A stretch of 64,000 nt of DNA from Streptomyces showdoensis (GCF_039535475.1 NZ_BAAAXG010000026.1:4149501-4213500), one strand, 5' to 3'; shown: positions 1 to 8,204, counted from the stretch's first letter. Made by a program: numbers and translations. Notes: a model not told the origin generated them from the sequence alone.

Positions 1-390
1 GACCGGATGATCACCTACATCGACGGCAAGCGCTGCTGGATCAACCAGGAGATCTTCGGCGTCCGCGGCCCCGCCGCCGAACGCGTCCAGCCCGCCGACC
101 GCCGCCAGGTCTTCGCCGCCGGCGACTCCGACACGGACATCTCCTTCCTGCGCGACGCCACCGGCCTGCGGCTCGTCCTCAACCGCAATAAGAACGAACT
201 GATGTGCCGGGCCTACGACAACGGCGACGGCCGCTGGCTCGTCAACCCCATGTTCATCGAGCCCAAGAAGCGGAAGACCGCCGCGTACCCCTGCGCCACC
301 ACCGGCTACACGGCCCCCGACGGCACCGCCGCACCGGTCCGCCGCACCGACGGCAGCATCGTGCCGGACCAGCAGGACACCGTGTACTGA
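1..390 (+). CDS. HAD-superfamily phosphatase-like protein, C-terminal part
   Basis: The gene begins before the window; only the last 129 codons are present, in frame from base 1 to the TGA at 388. The segment AAGDSDTDISFLRDA matches the acidic motif IV of haloacid dehalogenase-like hydrolases (GDxxxD, Mg2+ binding). The nucleophile motif DxDxT would lie upstream and cannot be seen. The tail after the motif is polar and rich in Thr, Pro and Asp, without a membrane segment. A HAD-type hydrolase is likely; the substrate cannot be inferred. It converges on the next gene with a 7-bp gap. Confidence 0.6.
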   Translation, partial: DRMITYIDGKRCWINQEIFGVRGPAAERVQPADRRQVFAAGDSDTDISFLRDATGLRLVLNRNKNELMCRAYDNGDGRWLVNPMFIEPKKRKTAAYPCATTGYTAPDGTAAPVRRTDGSIVPDQQDTVY

Positions 391-397
391 GCCGCCG

Positions 398-1600
398 CTA
401 GAGGAAGGTCCGGCCCTCGCCCCGGTACGTCGGGACGGCGGCCGTGACCCGGTCGCCCTCCACCAGGTGCAGGGTGTCGAACCGCTCGCACAGCTCGCCG
501 GCCTTCGCGTGCCGGAACCAGACCTTGTCGCCGATCCGCAGATCGTCGGCCGGCGAGCCCAGCAGCGGCGTCTGCACCTCGCCCGCACCTTCCTGCGGGT
601 CGTAGCGCAGCCCCTCCGGCAGGTACGGGACGGGCAGCCGGTCCGCCCCCGCGACCCCCGACGCCGGGTAGCCGCCGCCGAGCACCGTCACCGCGCCCAC
701 GCCCGGACGGCGGACCACCGGCAGCGCGAACAGCGCCGCCGGACGCCCCGAGAACGACGAGTAGTTGTCGAACAGGCGCGGCTGGAACAGCCCCGAACCC
801 GCCGCGATCTCCGTCACCGCGTCCTCGGCCGCCGTGTGCTGCACACTGCCCGTGCCGCCGCCGTTGACGAACTCCAGATCCGGGGCCACCGCCCGCACCG
901 CCCGGACCACCGCCGCCCGGCGGGCCGCCAGCTCCCTGCGCGCCGCCGACTGCATCAGCCGGACCGCCCGCGAGCGCAGCGGCCGCCCGGCCACCGCGTC
1001 CCCGACCCCCGCCACATGTCCCTCGTACGCCATCAGACCCACCAGGCGGAACCCCGGGCGGCGCACCACCGAACGGGCCAGCTCCGCCAGTTCGGCCGGC
1101 TCCCGCAGCGGCGAGCGGCGCGCCCCGAACCGCACACGGCCGCCCAGCAGGTGCAGCGAGGTGTCCAGCTCCAGACAGACCCGCACCTCCTCGGTGCCGC
1201 CGGCCCGCGCCGCGTCGATCAGATCCAGCTGGGCCACGTCGTCGACCATCACCGTCACCGCGGCGGCCAGCTTCGCATCGCCCGCCAGCTCCCCGTACCC
1301 GGCCCGGTCCGCCGACGGATAGGCCAGCAGCACGTCCTCGATCCCGGCCCTGGCCAGCCACAGCGACTCGGCGAGCGTGAAGGACATCACCCCGGCGAAC
1401 CCGTCCCGCGCCAGCACCCGCTCGATCAGCGCCCGGCACCGCACCGACTTGCTCGCCACCCGGACCGGCTTCCCGCCGGCCCGGCGCACGAGATCCGCGG
1501 CATTGGCGTCGAAGGCCTCCAGGTCGACGAGGGCGACGGGCGCGTCGAGCGAGGCGGTGGCCCGGTCGTAGCGGGCGCGGTCGGCCGCACGGGGAGTCAT
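398..1600 (-). CDS. PLP-dependent amino acid deaminase/aldolase (alanine racemase N-terminal fold)
   Basis: 400 residues. The N-terminal TIM-barrel half has the PLP lysine in VRVASKSVR (K51), as in the D-threonine aldolase / D-serine dehydratase branch of the alanine racemase fold. Other motifs are EFVNGGGTGS (phosphate loop) and a C-terminal metal-site-like stretch, WFRHAKAGELCERF, with the His and Cys used by that family to bind a divalent metal. It probably cleaves or deaminates a D-hydroxy amino acid in the cytoplasm; the exact substrate is unknown. ATG at 1600 was chosen because the family-conserved region begins just inside it. The open frame runs much further upstream, but that part overlaps the divergent gene and is low-complexity shadow. 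Confidence 0.75.
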   Translation of the reverse strand: MTPRAADRARYDRATASLDAPVALVDLEAFDANAADLVRRAGGKPVRVASKSVRCRALIERVLARDGFAGVMSFTLAESLWLARAGIEDVLLAYPSADRAGYGELAGDAKLAAAVTVMVDDVAQLDLIDAARAGGTEEVRVCLELDTSLHLLGGRVRFGARRSPLREPAELAELARSVVRRPGFRLVGLMAYEGHVAGVGDAVAGRPLRSRAVRLMQSAARRELAARRAAVVRAVRAVAPDLEFVNGGGTGSVQHTAAEDAVTEIAAGSGLFQPRLFDNYSSFSGRPAALFALPVVRRPGVGAVTVLGGGYPASGVAGADRLPVPYLPEGLRYDPQEGAGEVQTPLLGSPADDLRIGDKVWFRHAKAGELCERFDTLHLVEGDRVTAAVPTYRGEGRTFL

Positions 1601-1723
1601 GGCCCGAGCTTGCCAGACGGGTTTGCGCGGGGGTAGCCCCTGGGTTCCCGCCCCGGGGGCCACAGCCCGTAGAGTGGCCGCCGTCGCTGTGACGGAACGA
1701 CCAGGGGTACCAGGGGGACGGGG

Positions 1724-2971
1724 ATGAGCACCGAGCCGCAGCGCCCCGCGTCCCGCATCACCGACGCCCTCCTCCCGCCGGAGCGCCCCACCACCCCGCA
1801 GCCCCCGGCCCCCGGCGCACCCCGGCGCCCCGCCCCCGGCGCACCGCAGCCCTCGACCGCCGTCGCACCCCGGCCCCCGGCCCCGGCGGCCACCGCGCCG
1901 CCGACTCCGCCGCGCCCGGCAGCGACCCCCGCGCCCCGGGCCACCCCCGGGCGGCTCCCCGCGAACGCGCCCGAGGCCACCCCCGCGCGCCCGCCCCGTC
2001 CCGCGGCGGCGCCCGCCGCGCCGCCCCAGGCCCCGCCGCGCCCGTCGGCCGCCCCCGCCCAGCCGCTGCCCGCCGTCGAGACCACCACCCGGCTCCGCCC
2101 GGTCCGCGACGCCCGGACCGTCCCGGCCCCCGCCCGCCCGGTCGTCGCCCCGCACCCGTACGGCGTCGACCGCTGGGCCCTGCCCGACGAGACGCCCGCC
2201 GAGACCACCACCCGGCTGCGGCCCGTCCAGGAGCGGCGTCCCGGCCGCGTCCTGGCCGCCGCCGGCTGCGCCGTCCTCGGGCTCGGACTGGTCGGCGGCG
2301 CCCTCGCCGGAGCGCTCCTCGCCGAGAGCGGGGCGGGCGAGCCCGCCGAGCCGCCGGGCTACTCCCAGGCCAAGGGCATCTGGCACGACGCCCCCGTCGA
2401 CACCCTCTTCCCGCGCACCCTCTCCGGCCCCGCCGCCGGACCCGGCGGCGCCGCCCGCACCTGGACCCGGATCGTCGTCGCCCCCGACGCGCCCTGCACC
2501 GCCGCCGTCCTCCCCAAGGGCCTGCTCGCCGCCCTGAAGGTGCCCGGCTGCGAGCGCGTGCTGCGCGCCACGTACACCGACGCCACCTCCTCCCACGTCA
2601 CCACCGTCGCCCTGGTCTTCACCCAGGCCGACCCCGCCACCATGCGCACCCTCGGCTCCCGCGCCGAGGACGACGCGCCGCCCGCCCTCAAGGCCCCCGC
2701 CACCGTCGCCGCCGGGTTCGGCGACCTCCAGCGGGCCAGCTGGTGGCGGCACGTGCTGCCCGACCTCCCCGTCGTCGTCACCTCCGTCTCCGGCTTCGCC
2801 GATGGCCGCGCCGTCGCCGAGGCCGAGCCCGCCACCCGCGCGATGACCGCCAAGCGCACCACCGCCGTCGCCCAGGCCGGCCTCGGCCACGAGGCCAAGG
2901 GCGTCGGCGACGGCGTCGAACGCGCCCTGCGCAAGGCCGTCGCCGCCACCCTCAAGGAAGGCGACCGGTGA
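1724..2971 (+). CDS. Pro/Ala-rich single-pass membrane protein, coupled to mycosin
   Basis: 415 residues. Residues 1-150 are almost entirely Pro, Ala, Arg and Thr, with two copies of ETTTRLRPV. One hydrophobic segment follows at about 176-201 (VLAAAGCAVLGLGLVGGALAGA), then an extracellular domain of about 210 residues with two Cys (CTAAV..., GCERV) that could pair. No enzyme motif is visible. The stop overlaps the GTG of the next gene by four bases (GTGA), so the two products are probably translated together. In actinobacteria, similar Pro-rich one-pass proteins sit beside mycosins. A role as partner or substrate of the protease is inference. I do not recognise a named family. Confidence 0.7.
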   Translation: MSTEPQRPASRITDALLPPERPTTPQPPAPGAPRRPAPGAPQPSTAVAPRPPAPAATAPPTPPRPAATPAPRATPGRLPANAPEATPARPPRPAAAPAAPPQAPPRPSAAPAQPLPAVETTTRLRPVRDARTVPAPARPVVAPHPYGVDRWALPDETPAETTTRLRPVQERRPGRVLAAAGCAVLGLGLVGGALAGALLAESGAGEPAEPPGYSQAKGIWHDAPVDTLFPRTLSGPAAGPGGAARTWTRIVVAPDAPCTAAVLPKGLLAALKVPGCERVLRATYTDATSSHVTTVALVFTQADPATMRTLGSRAEDDAPPALKAPATVAAGFGDLQRASWWRHVLPDLPVVVTSVSGFADGRAVAEAEPATRAMTAKRTTAVAQAGLGHEAKGVGDGVERALRKAVAATLKEGDR

Positions 2972-4137
2972 CCCGCCGCACCCGTACCGCGGCCGCCGCC
3001 CTCCTCGCCGCCGCCTTCGCCGTGCTGCCCGCGACCACCACGCCCGCGTACGCCGACACCATCCGCGCCCGCCAGTGGGGCCTCGACGCCCTGCACACCT
3101 CCCGCGCCTGGGAGACCACCCGCGGCGAGGGCGTCACCGTCGCCGTCCTCGACACCGGCGTCGACGCGAGCCACCCCGACCTGGAGGGCTCCGTCCTCCC
3201 CGGCACCGACCTCGTCGGCTTCGGCGCCTCCCGCGGCGACCGCGCCTGGGCCCGCCACGGCACCGCCATGGCCGGCATCATCGCCGGACACGGCCACGGG
3301 AGCGACGCCCAGGACGGCGTCCTCGGCGTCGCGCCGAAGGTGCGGATCCTGCCCGTACGCGTGATCCTCGAAGGCACCGACAAGGCCCGCGACAAGGCCC
3401 GCAAGACCCGCGGCACCGCCCTCGCCGAGGGCATCCGCTGGGCCGCCGACCACGGCGCCGACGTCATCAACCTCTCCCTCGGCGACGACTCCGAGTCCGC
3501 CCACCCCGACGCCGGCGAGGACTCCGCCGTCCAGTACGCCCTCGCCAAGGGCGTCTCCGTCGTCGCCTCCGCCGGCAACGGCGGCGAGAAGGGCGACCAC
3601 ATCTCGTTCCCCGCCGCCTACCCCGGCGTCATCGCCGTGACCGCCGTCGACCGCTACGGCACCCACGCCTCCTTCTCCACCAGCCGCTGGTACGCCACCG
3701 TCAGCGCGCCCGGCGTCGACATCGTCATCGCCGACCCGGACCGCCGCTACTACGAGGGCTGGGGCACCAGCGCCGCCGCCGCGTTCGTCTCCGGCGCCGT
3801 CGCCCTGGTCCGCGCCGCCCACCCCGACCTCACCCCCGCCCAGGTCAAGCGGCTCCTCGTCGACACCGCCCGCAACCGCCCCAAGGGCGGCCGCAGCGAC
3901 CAGAAGGGGTACGGCACCGTCGACCCGGCCGCCGCCATCGAGGCCGGGGGCGCGCTCAAGGGCGCCGACCCCAAGGCCGCCGTGGCCGGTTACGGCGGGC
4001 AGTACTTCGGCCCCGGCCCCCAGGCCGAACCCGAGGAGGGCCGCCCGATCGGCCTGCTCGCGCCCATCGCCGGAGGGATCGGCGTCCTGCTGCTGGCCGC
4101 CTCCGTCGCCCTGTGGCGGGGCAGCCGCAGCCGCTGA
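2968..4137 (+). CDS. mycP: Type VII secretion-associated serine protease mycosin
   Basis: 389 residues, GTG start inside the previous stop codon. The layout is typical of a mycosin (subtilisin family): signal peptide (about 1-29, ending PAYA), peptidase S8 domain, and a C-terminal membrane anchor (about 357-382, LLAPIAGGIGVLLLAASVAL) followed by Arg/Ser. The full triad is visible: D62 in VAVLDTGVD, H97 in ARHGTAMAG and S268 in GWGTSAAAAF. The oxyanion-hole Asn lies in ASAGNGG. In mycobacteria MycP is a membrane subunit of ESX systems. No EccB/C/D/E or WXG100 gene is present here, so this may be an orphan mycosin paired only with the Pro-rich protein upstream. Confidence 0.88.
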   Translation: MTRRTRTAAAALLAAAFAVLPATTTPAYADTIRARQWGLDALHTSRAWETTRGEGVTVAVLDTGVDASHPDLEGSVLPGTDLVGFGASRGDRAWARHGTAMAGIIAGHGHGSDAQDGVLGVAPKVRILPVRVILEGTDKARDKARKTRGTALAEGIRWAADHGADVINLSLGDDSESAHPDAGEDSAVQYALAKGVSVVASAGNGGEKGDHISFPAAYPGVIAVTAVDRYGTHASFSTSRWYATVSAPGVDIVIADPDRRYYEGWGTSAAAAFVSGAVALVRAAHPDLTPAQVKRLLVDTARNRPKGGRSDQKGYGTVDPAAAIEAGGALKGADPKAAVAGYGGQYFGPGPQAEPEEGRPIGLLAPIAGGIGVLLLAASVALWRGSRSR

Positions 4138-4161
4138 CGGCCCGGCGGTTAGGCTCGTGGG

Positions 4162-4896
4162 GTGGCGCTCAAGAACATCCCGGACCCCGGTTTCTCCGAC
4201 GACGACGGCACCGCCGACCCGCGGCTCAGCGCGGCCCTGGCCGCCTGGGCGGAGGACCGGACCGCCCACGGCCCGGTCCTGACCGCGCTCAAGGACGCCC
4301 GGCTGCTCGTCCCCGTCGTCGCGGTCCTCGGCGAGGTCGAGATCGACCCCGTGACGGGGCTCAAGCAGGAGAAGACCAGCGACATGGCCGTGCCCACGCT
4401 GACCGCGGGGGACCGGCGCGCCCTTCCCGCCTTCACCTCGATCGCCTCGCTGGCCCTGTGGGACCCGGCCGCCCGGCCGGTCGCCGTCCCGCTCCACCAG
4501 GCGCTCGCCGCCCTCGCCCACGAGAAGGCCGACACCCTGGTCCTCGACCTGGCGGGACCGGTGCCCTACCAGGTGACCGGCCCCGCCCTGCTCGCCCTCG
4601 CCGAGGGCCGCAGCAGCGCCGATCCGCTGGACGACCCGGCGGTACGGGACGCGGTCCGTGCCGCCGTCGCCTCGGAGCCGGCCGTCCTCCGCGCCCACCT
4701 GGGCCCGGGCGCCGCCGACGGCACCCTGGCCCTGGTCCTCGCCGAGGACGCCGCCGCCGGGGAGGCCGCCCAGCGCGTCGCCCGGCTGCTGGCCGCCGAC
4801 GAAACGCTGAGGGCCCGCCTGGTGCGGGGCCTCGACCTGGCACTCCTGCCGGCCTCGGCCACGCCTCCCGGCGAGCCCTTCTACGTGAGGAACTGA
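4162..4896 (+). CDS. SseB-family protein
   Basis: 244 residues, GTG start. The N-terminal half, with LLVPVVAVLG, a Met/Thr-rich turn, LPAFTSIASLALW and a later LVLDLAGPVPYQV, resembles the SseB N-terminal domain, which occurs widely as a small cytoplasmic protein of unknown role in actinobacteria. The C-terminal half is Ala/Leu-rich helix. No Shine-Dalgarno is visible, but a TAGGCT -10-like hexamer lies at 4150-4155, six bases before the GTG, so the mRNA is probably leaderless. There is no signal peptide or membrane segment. Biochemical function is unknown. Confidence 0.75.
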   Translation: MALKNIPDPGFSDDDGTADPRLSAALAAWAEDRTAHGPVLTALKDARLLVPVVAVLGEVEIDPVTGLKQEKTSDMAVPTLTAGDRRALPAFTSIASLALWDPAARPVAVPLHQALAALAHEKADTLVLDLAGPVPYQVTGPALLALAEGRSSADPLDDPAVRDAVRAAVASEPAVLRAHLGPGAADGTLALVLAEDAAAGEAAQRVARLLAADETLRARLVRGLDLALLPASATPPGEPFYVRN

Positions 4897-4925
4897 CGTC
4901 CGGCGGCTGCGCGCCGCGGACCGGA

Positions 4926-5294
4926 CTAGCCGTAAACGGGGCCCGTGTACTTCTCGCCCGGCCCCTGGCCCGGCTCGTCCGGGACGAACGAGGCCTCGCG
5001 GAAGGCCAGCTGCAGGGACTTCAGGCCGTCCCGCAGCGGCGCCGCGTGGAAGGAGGAGATCTCCGTCACGCCGGCGTCCAGCAGACCGGCGAGGGCGTGG
5101 ATCAGCTTGCGGGCCTCGTCGAGGTCCTTGTGCTCGTCGCCCTCCTCGGTGAGCCCGAGCTTCACCGCGGCGGCGCTCATCAGGTTGACGGCGACGGTCA
5201 CGATGACCTCCACCGCGGGGACCTCGGCGATGTCGCGGGTCATGGCTTCGAAGTCGGGGGTCTCAGGAGACTCGGTGTCGGGCGTTTCGCTCAT
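4926..5294 (-). CDS. DUF1844 domain protein
   Basis: 122 residues. The acidic start (MSETPDTESPETPDFEAM) is followed by VPAVEVIVTVAVNLMSAAAVKLGL, the hallmark helix of DUF1844 proteins, and a helical second half (LDEARKLIHALAGLLDAG). DUF1844 is a small cytoplasmic family of unknown function that commonly precedes infC in actinobacteria. ATG at 5294 was preferred to the GTG two codons upstream (5300), which has no clear ribosome site. It diverges from the infC operon, so both promoters must lie in 5295-5400. Confidence 0.85.
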   Translation of the reverse strand: MSETPDTESPETPDFEAMTRDIAEVPAVEVIVTVAVNLMSAAAVKLGLTEEGDEHKDLDEARKLIHALAGLLDAGVTEISSFHAAPLRDGLKSLQLAFREASFVPDEPGQGPGEKYTGPVYG

Positions 5295-5319
5295 GCCCAC
5301 ACGATAAGCGGACGTACGG

Positions 5320-5349
5320 TTCGCGCCGACCGGCGGGTCCTGCTAACCT
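5320..5349 (+). promoter_or_regulatory. Candidate promoter of infC-rpmI-rplT
   Basis: TAACCT at 5344-5349 fits the actinobacterial -10 pattern TANNNT. TTCGCG at 5320-5325 is a weak -35 with an 18-bp spacer. It would give a leader of about 290 nt before infC. The -35 match is poor, so the assignment rests on the -10 and on the long structured leader downstream. Confidence 0.4.
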
Positions 5350-5355
5350 TGTGTA

Positions 5356-5649
5356 ACGACCGGCCGGACACCTACGTGCCCGGCCCACAAGTGGAGGCTC
5401 CGTTCTCCCACCTGACCGTCCTCACGGGCGGCGGGTCACCGGTCAGGTGGCGCCCATCGTTCCGTACGGACGATGGAGCCGCCCGATGTGCGCCCCGCGG
5501 TTGACCGCGCGGTGCTCCGGTTTTCCATGGAGCCCCGCCTGTGTCCCGTCCGGGGCATTTTTCATGTACCGGCTCGGTTGGTCTCAACAGTTCTACCGTG
5601 AACGTGTCCGTCCGCCAGGCGGTCGCGTGGTGCTAACCGAGGAGGATCC
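5356..5649 (+). promoter_or_regulatory. Structured 5' leader of infC with attenuator-like hairpins
   Basis: No gene is in this stretch; it holds ordered inverted repeats. Hairpin 1 pairs 5408-5418 with 5440-5450 (11 bp, perfect). Hairpin 2 pairs 5454-5460 with 5470-5476 and has an inner CCGTACGG palindrome. A small stem pairs GCTCC 5514-5518 with GGAGC 5529-5533 and overlaps the 5' arm of the final hairpin, so the two can compete. The final hairpin, GCCCCG 5532-5537 with CGGGGC 5551-5556, is followed by ATTTTT, like an intrinsic terminator. Then come about 80 nt to the infC ribosome site. In other bacteria infC-rpmI-rplT leaders bind L20 and cause attenuation; that this one does is inference. 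Confidence 0.6.
5532..5562 (+). terminator. Leader terminator (attenuator) upstream of infC
   Basis: A stem of GCCCCG and CGGGGC with a 13-nt loop is followed directly by ATTTTTC. T-runs are rare in this GC-rich sequence, so this is one of the few hairpins in the window that looks like a classical intrinsic terminator. It lies inside the infC leader rather than at a gene end, hence probably conditional. Confidence 0.55.
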
Positions 5650-6324
5650 ATCAGCGCCGAGCCCCGCATCAACGAGCGGATTCGCGTTCCCGAGGTGCGT
5701 CTTGTCGGCCCCAGTGGCGAGCAGGTCGGCATTGTGCCGCTTGCCAAGGCCCTGGAGCTTGCGCAGGAGTACGACCTCGACCTGGTTGAGGTTGCGGCGA
5801 ACGCCCGTCCGCCCGTGTGCAAGCTCATGGACTACGGGAAGTTCAAGTACGAGTCGGCCATGAAGGCCCGTGAGGCGCGCAAGAACCAGGCGCACACGGT
5901 CATCAAGGAGATGAAGCTCCGGCCGAAGATCGACCCGCACGACTATGACACCAAGAAGGGTCACGTCGTCCGGTTCCTCAAGCAGGGCGACAAGGTCAAG
6001 ATCACGATCATGTTCCGTGGTCGTGAGCAGTCCCGCCCCGAGCTGGGCTACCGACTGCTGCAGCGCCTTGCCGAGGACGTGCAGGAGCTTGGCTTCATCG
6101 AGTCCAACCCGAAGCAGGACGGCCGGAACATGATCATGGTTCTGGGTCCGCACAAGAAGAAGACCGAGGCCATGGCCGAGGCCCGCGAGGCCCAGGCCGC
6201 GCGCAAGGCCGAGCGCCAGGGCGGTTCGTCCGAGGCGGCCCAGGCCGACGCGGCCGACGCTGTCGCGGAGGCCCCGGTCGAGCAGGTTTCGGCCGACACG
6301 TCGGCCGAGAACGCCGAGGCGTGA
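5650..6324 (+). CDS. infC: Translation initiation factor IF-3
   Basis: 224 residues. The mature start [19 protein letters not shown] and the core ([66 protein letters not shown]) are typical of IF-3, which keeps 30S subunits free and proofreads start codons. The start codon is ATC at 5650, behind GAGGAGGA at about 5639-5646. Upstream in frame there is no ATG, GTG or TTG before a TGA at 5599. The internal GTG at 5695 would delete the conserved N-terminus and lacks a ribosome site. A non-AUG start on infC is the known basis of IF-3 autoregulation. The C-terminal tail of about 45 residues is Ala/Glu-rich. Confidence 0.95.
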   Translation: MSAEPRINERIRVPEVRLVGPSGEQVGIVPLAKALELAQEYDLDLVEVAANARPPVCKLMDYGKFKYESAMKAREARKNQAHTVIKEMKLRPKIDPHDYDTKKGHVVRFLKQGDKVKITIMFRGREQSRPELGYRLLQRLAEDVQELGFIESNPKQDGRNMIMVLGPHKKKTEAMAEAREAQAARKAERQGGSSEAAQADAADAVAEAPVEQVSADTSAENAEA

Positions 6325-6330
6325 TCCCGG

Positions 6331-6426
6331 GGGGCTGCCCCGCCGGCAGCCCCAGGGTTTCCGCCCGGAACCACTCAAACGAAGAATTGACGCTCCCGGT
6401 TCTCCGGTGCCCGCACCGGGGGAGCG
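6331..6426 (+). promoter_or_regulatory. Intercistronic hairpins between infC and rpmI
   Basis: Two strong stems occupy the gap. GGGGCTGCC 6331-6339 pairs with GGCAGCCCC 6345-6353. A nested one pairs CGCTCCC 6391-6397 with GGGAGCG 6420-6426 and, inside, CCGGTGC 6404-6410 with GCACCGG 6413-6419. The second ends about 10 nt before the rpmI ribosome site (GAGGAG). They could set transcript processing or be part of L20/L35 control; no direct evidence. Confidence 0.45.
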
Positions 6427-6451
6427 CCACTGACGAGGAGATAACGGCGCT

Positions 6452-6646
6452 ATGCCGAAGAACAAGACGCACTCCGGTGCCAAGAAGCGCTTCAAGGTCA
6501 CCGGCTCCGGCAAGATCCTGCGCGAGCGCGCCGGCAAGCGCCACCTGCTCGAGCACAAGTCGTCCAAGCTGACGCGTCGCCTCACCGGCAACGCCGAGAT
6601 GGCCCCGGGTGACTCCGCCAAGATCAAGAAGATGCTGGGCATCTGA
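6452..6646 (+). CDS. rpmI: 50S ribosomal protein L35 (bL35)
   Basis: 64 residues, the usual size. [21 protein letters not shown] and the C-terminal KIKKML are diagnostic of bL35, a basic 50S protein. The ATG follows GACGAGGAGATAACGGCGCT. It is the middle gene of the conserved infC-rpmI-rplT operon. Confidence 0.97.
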   Translation: MPKNKTHSGAKKRFKVTGSGKILRERAGKRHLLEHKSSKLTRRLTGNAEMAPGDSAKIKKMLGI

Positions 6647-6657
6647 TCTGATCTTCC

Positions 6658-6733
6658 GCCCTCGGCGACGAGGGCTTCCGGTCGAGACCGGGACCCATCC
6701 GATTTCCGGGCCGTGTGAGCACCACCACGGCCC
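6658..6733 (+). promoter_or_regulatory. Hairpins in the rpmI-rplT gap
   Basis: GCCCTCG 6658-6664 pairs with CGAGGGC 6669-6675 around a GCGA tetraloop. GGGCCGTG 6708-6715 pairs with CACGGCCC 6726-6733, ending 7 nt before the AAGGAG ribosome site of rplT. The second hairpin could regulate L20 translation, the step under autogenous control in other bacteria. This is inference from position. Confidence 0.4.
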
Positions 6734-6752
6734 CGCTACAAGGAGTTAAGAA

Positions 6753-7139
6753 GTGGCACGCGTCAAGCGGGCAGTCAACGCCCACAAGAAGCGCCGGGCG
6801 ATCCTCGAGGCGGCCTCCGGCTACCGCGGTCAGCGTTCGCGCCTGTACCGCAAGGCCAAGGAGCAGGTCACCCACTCGCTGGTCTACAACTACAACGACC
6901 GCAAGAAGCGCAAGGGCGACTTCCGTCAGCTGTGGATCCAGCGCATCAACGCCGCTGCCCGCCAGAACGGCATGACGTACAACCGCCTCATCCAGGGTCT
7001 GAAGGCCGCCAACATCGAGGTGGACCGCAAGATCCTCGCCGAGCTGGCCGTCAACGACTCCAACGCGTTCGCCGCGCTGGTCGAGGTCGCGCAGAAGGCC
7101 CTCCCGGCCGACGTCAACGCCCCGAAGGCCGCCGCCTGA
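6753..7139 (+). CDS. rplT: 50S ribosomal protein L20 (bL20)
   Basis: 128 residues, GTG start behind [49 protein letters not shown] and [21 protein letters not shown] are the standard L20 signatures. L20 assembles early into 50S and, in several bacteria, represses its own operon by binding mRNA. It is the last gene of the operon, closed by a strong hairpin at 7161-7197. Confidence 0.97.
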   Translation: MARVKRAVNAHKKRRAILEAASGYRGQRSRLYRKAKEQVTHSLVYNYNDRKKRKGDFRQLWIQRINAAARQNGMTYNRLIQGLKAANIEVDRKILAELAVNDSNAFAALVEVAQKALPADVNAPKAAA

Positions 7140-7160
7140 TCTTCCAGGCCGCAGTACTTC

Positions 7161-7197
7161 CGCCGGACCCGCAGGCCTCGCGCCTGCGGGTCCGGCG
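7161..7197 (+). terminator. Terminator after rplT
   Basis: A perfect 15-bp stem pairs 7161-7175 with 7183-7197 around a 7-nt loop, 22 nt after the rplT stop. There is no T-run, as is usual for GC-rich actinobacterial terminators. It separates the ribosomal operon from the methyltransferase gene. Confidence 0.8.
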
Positions 7198-7283
7198 CGT
7201 TGCCCCCCGTTTCCCCCGGCCCCCCGGGTCCTCCCGGCCTTCCCCCCGCCGCCGACCCCGACGAGTCAGAGAGCCGCAGGCAC

Positions 7284-8123
7284 ATGTCCTCCCCCGAGCT
7301 GATCTCCCCGCGTTCCCCGCGCGTCGTCGCCGCCCGACGGCTCGCCAAGCGCAACTTCCGGGGCAAGGACCGCCTCTTCATCGCCGAGGGCCCGCAGGCC
7401 GTCCGCGAGGCCGTCGAGCACCGCGGCGCCACCGGACAGCCCACCCTCGTGGAGCTCTTCACCACCGTCGAGGCCGCCGAGCGGTACGCGTCCATCATCG
7501 ACGCCGCCCTCGCCTCCGGAGCCCGCGTCCACCACGCCTCCGACGCCGTGCTCGCCGAGGTCTCCCAGACCGTCACCCCGCAGGGCATCGTCGGTGTCTG
7601 CCGCTTCCTCGACTCCCCCTTCGAGGACATCCTCGCCGCCCGGCCCAAGCTGGTCGCCGTCCTCGCGCACGTCCGCGACCCCGGGAACGCCGGCACCGTG
7701 CTGCGCTGCGCCGACGCCGCCGGCGCCGACGCCGTCGTCCTCACCGACGCCTCCGTGGACCTGTACAACCCCAAGTCCGTCCGCGCCTCCGTCGGCTCCC
7801 TCTTCCACCTCCCGGTCGCCGTCGGCGTCCCGGTCGAGCAGGCCGTCGCCGGCCTCAAGGGCGTCGGCGTGCGCATCCTCGCCGCCGACGGGGCCGGCCA
7901 GGACGACCTCGACGACGAGCTGGACGCCGGCACCATGGGCGGCCCCACCGCCTGGGTCTTCGGCAACGAGGCCTGGGGGCTGCCCGAGGAGACCCGGGCG
8001 CTCGCCGACGCCGTCGTGCGCGTCCCGATCCACGGCAAGGCCGAGAGCCTCAACCTCGCGACCGCCGCCGCGGTGTGCCTGTACGCCTCCGCGCGCGCCC
8101 AGCGCCCCCGAACCACCGCCTGA
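7284..8123 (+). CDS. TrmH/SpoU-family RNA 2'-O-methyltransferase
   Basis: 279 residues. The N-terminal substrate-binding domain (about 15-100: RRLAKRNFRGKDRLFIAEGPQAVREA) precedes the SPOUT domain with motif 1 (LAHVRDPGNAGTVLRCADAAGADAV), motif 2 (WVFGNEAWGLPEE) and motif 3 (VPIHGKAESLNLATAAAVCLY), which form the knotted SAM site. It methylates ribose 2'-OH in rRNA or tRNA; the target nucleotide cannot be told. ATG at 7284 was chosen because upstream codons are Pro-rich filler. Its place between rplT and pheS fits a translation role. Confidence 0.88.
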   Translation: MSSPELISPRSPRVVAARRLAKRNFRGKDRLFIAEGPQAVREAVEHRGATGQPTLVELFTTVEAAERYASIIDAALASGARVHHASDAVLAEVSQTVTPQGIVGVCRFLDSPFEDILAARPKLVAVLAHVRDPGNAGTVLRCADAAGADAVVLTDASVDLYNPKSVRASVGSLFHLPVAVGVPVEQAVAGLKGVGVRILAADGAGQDDLDDELDAGTMGGPTAWVFGNEAWGLPEETRALADAVVRVPIHGKAESLNLATAAAVCLYASARAQRPRTTA

Positions 8124-8204
8124 GGGGTCCACCGGAGCCGTCCCGCCTAGTAGGGTGACGCACTCGGGGCCCACTGCGTGACACGGAGGGGTGGGATTAC
8201 GGGG

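Noticed and set aside
398..2890. 830-residue version of the minus-strand deaminase/aldolase
   Set aside because: The upstream 430 codons are low-complexity shadow of the plus-strand Pro-rich gene.
5695..6324. infC starting at GTG 5695
   Set aside because: It removes the conserved N-terminus and has no ribosome site; ATC 5650 has both.
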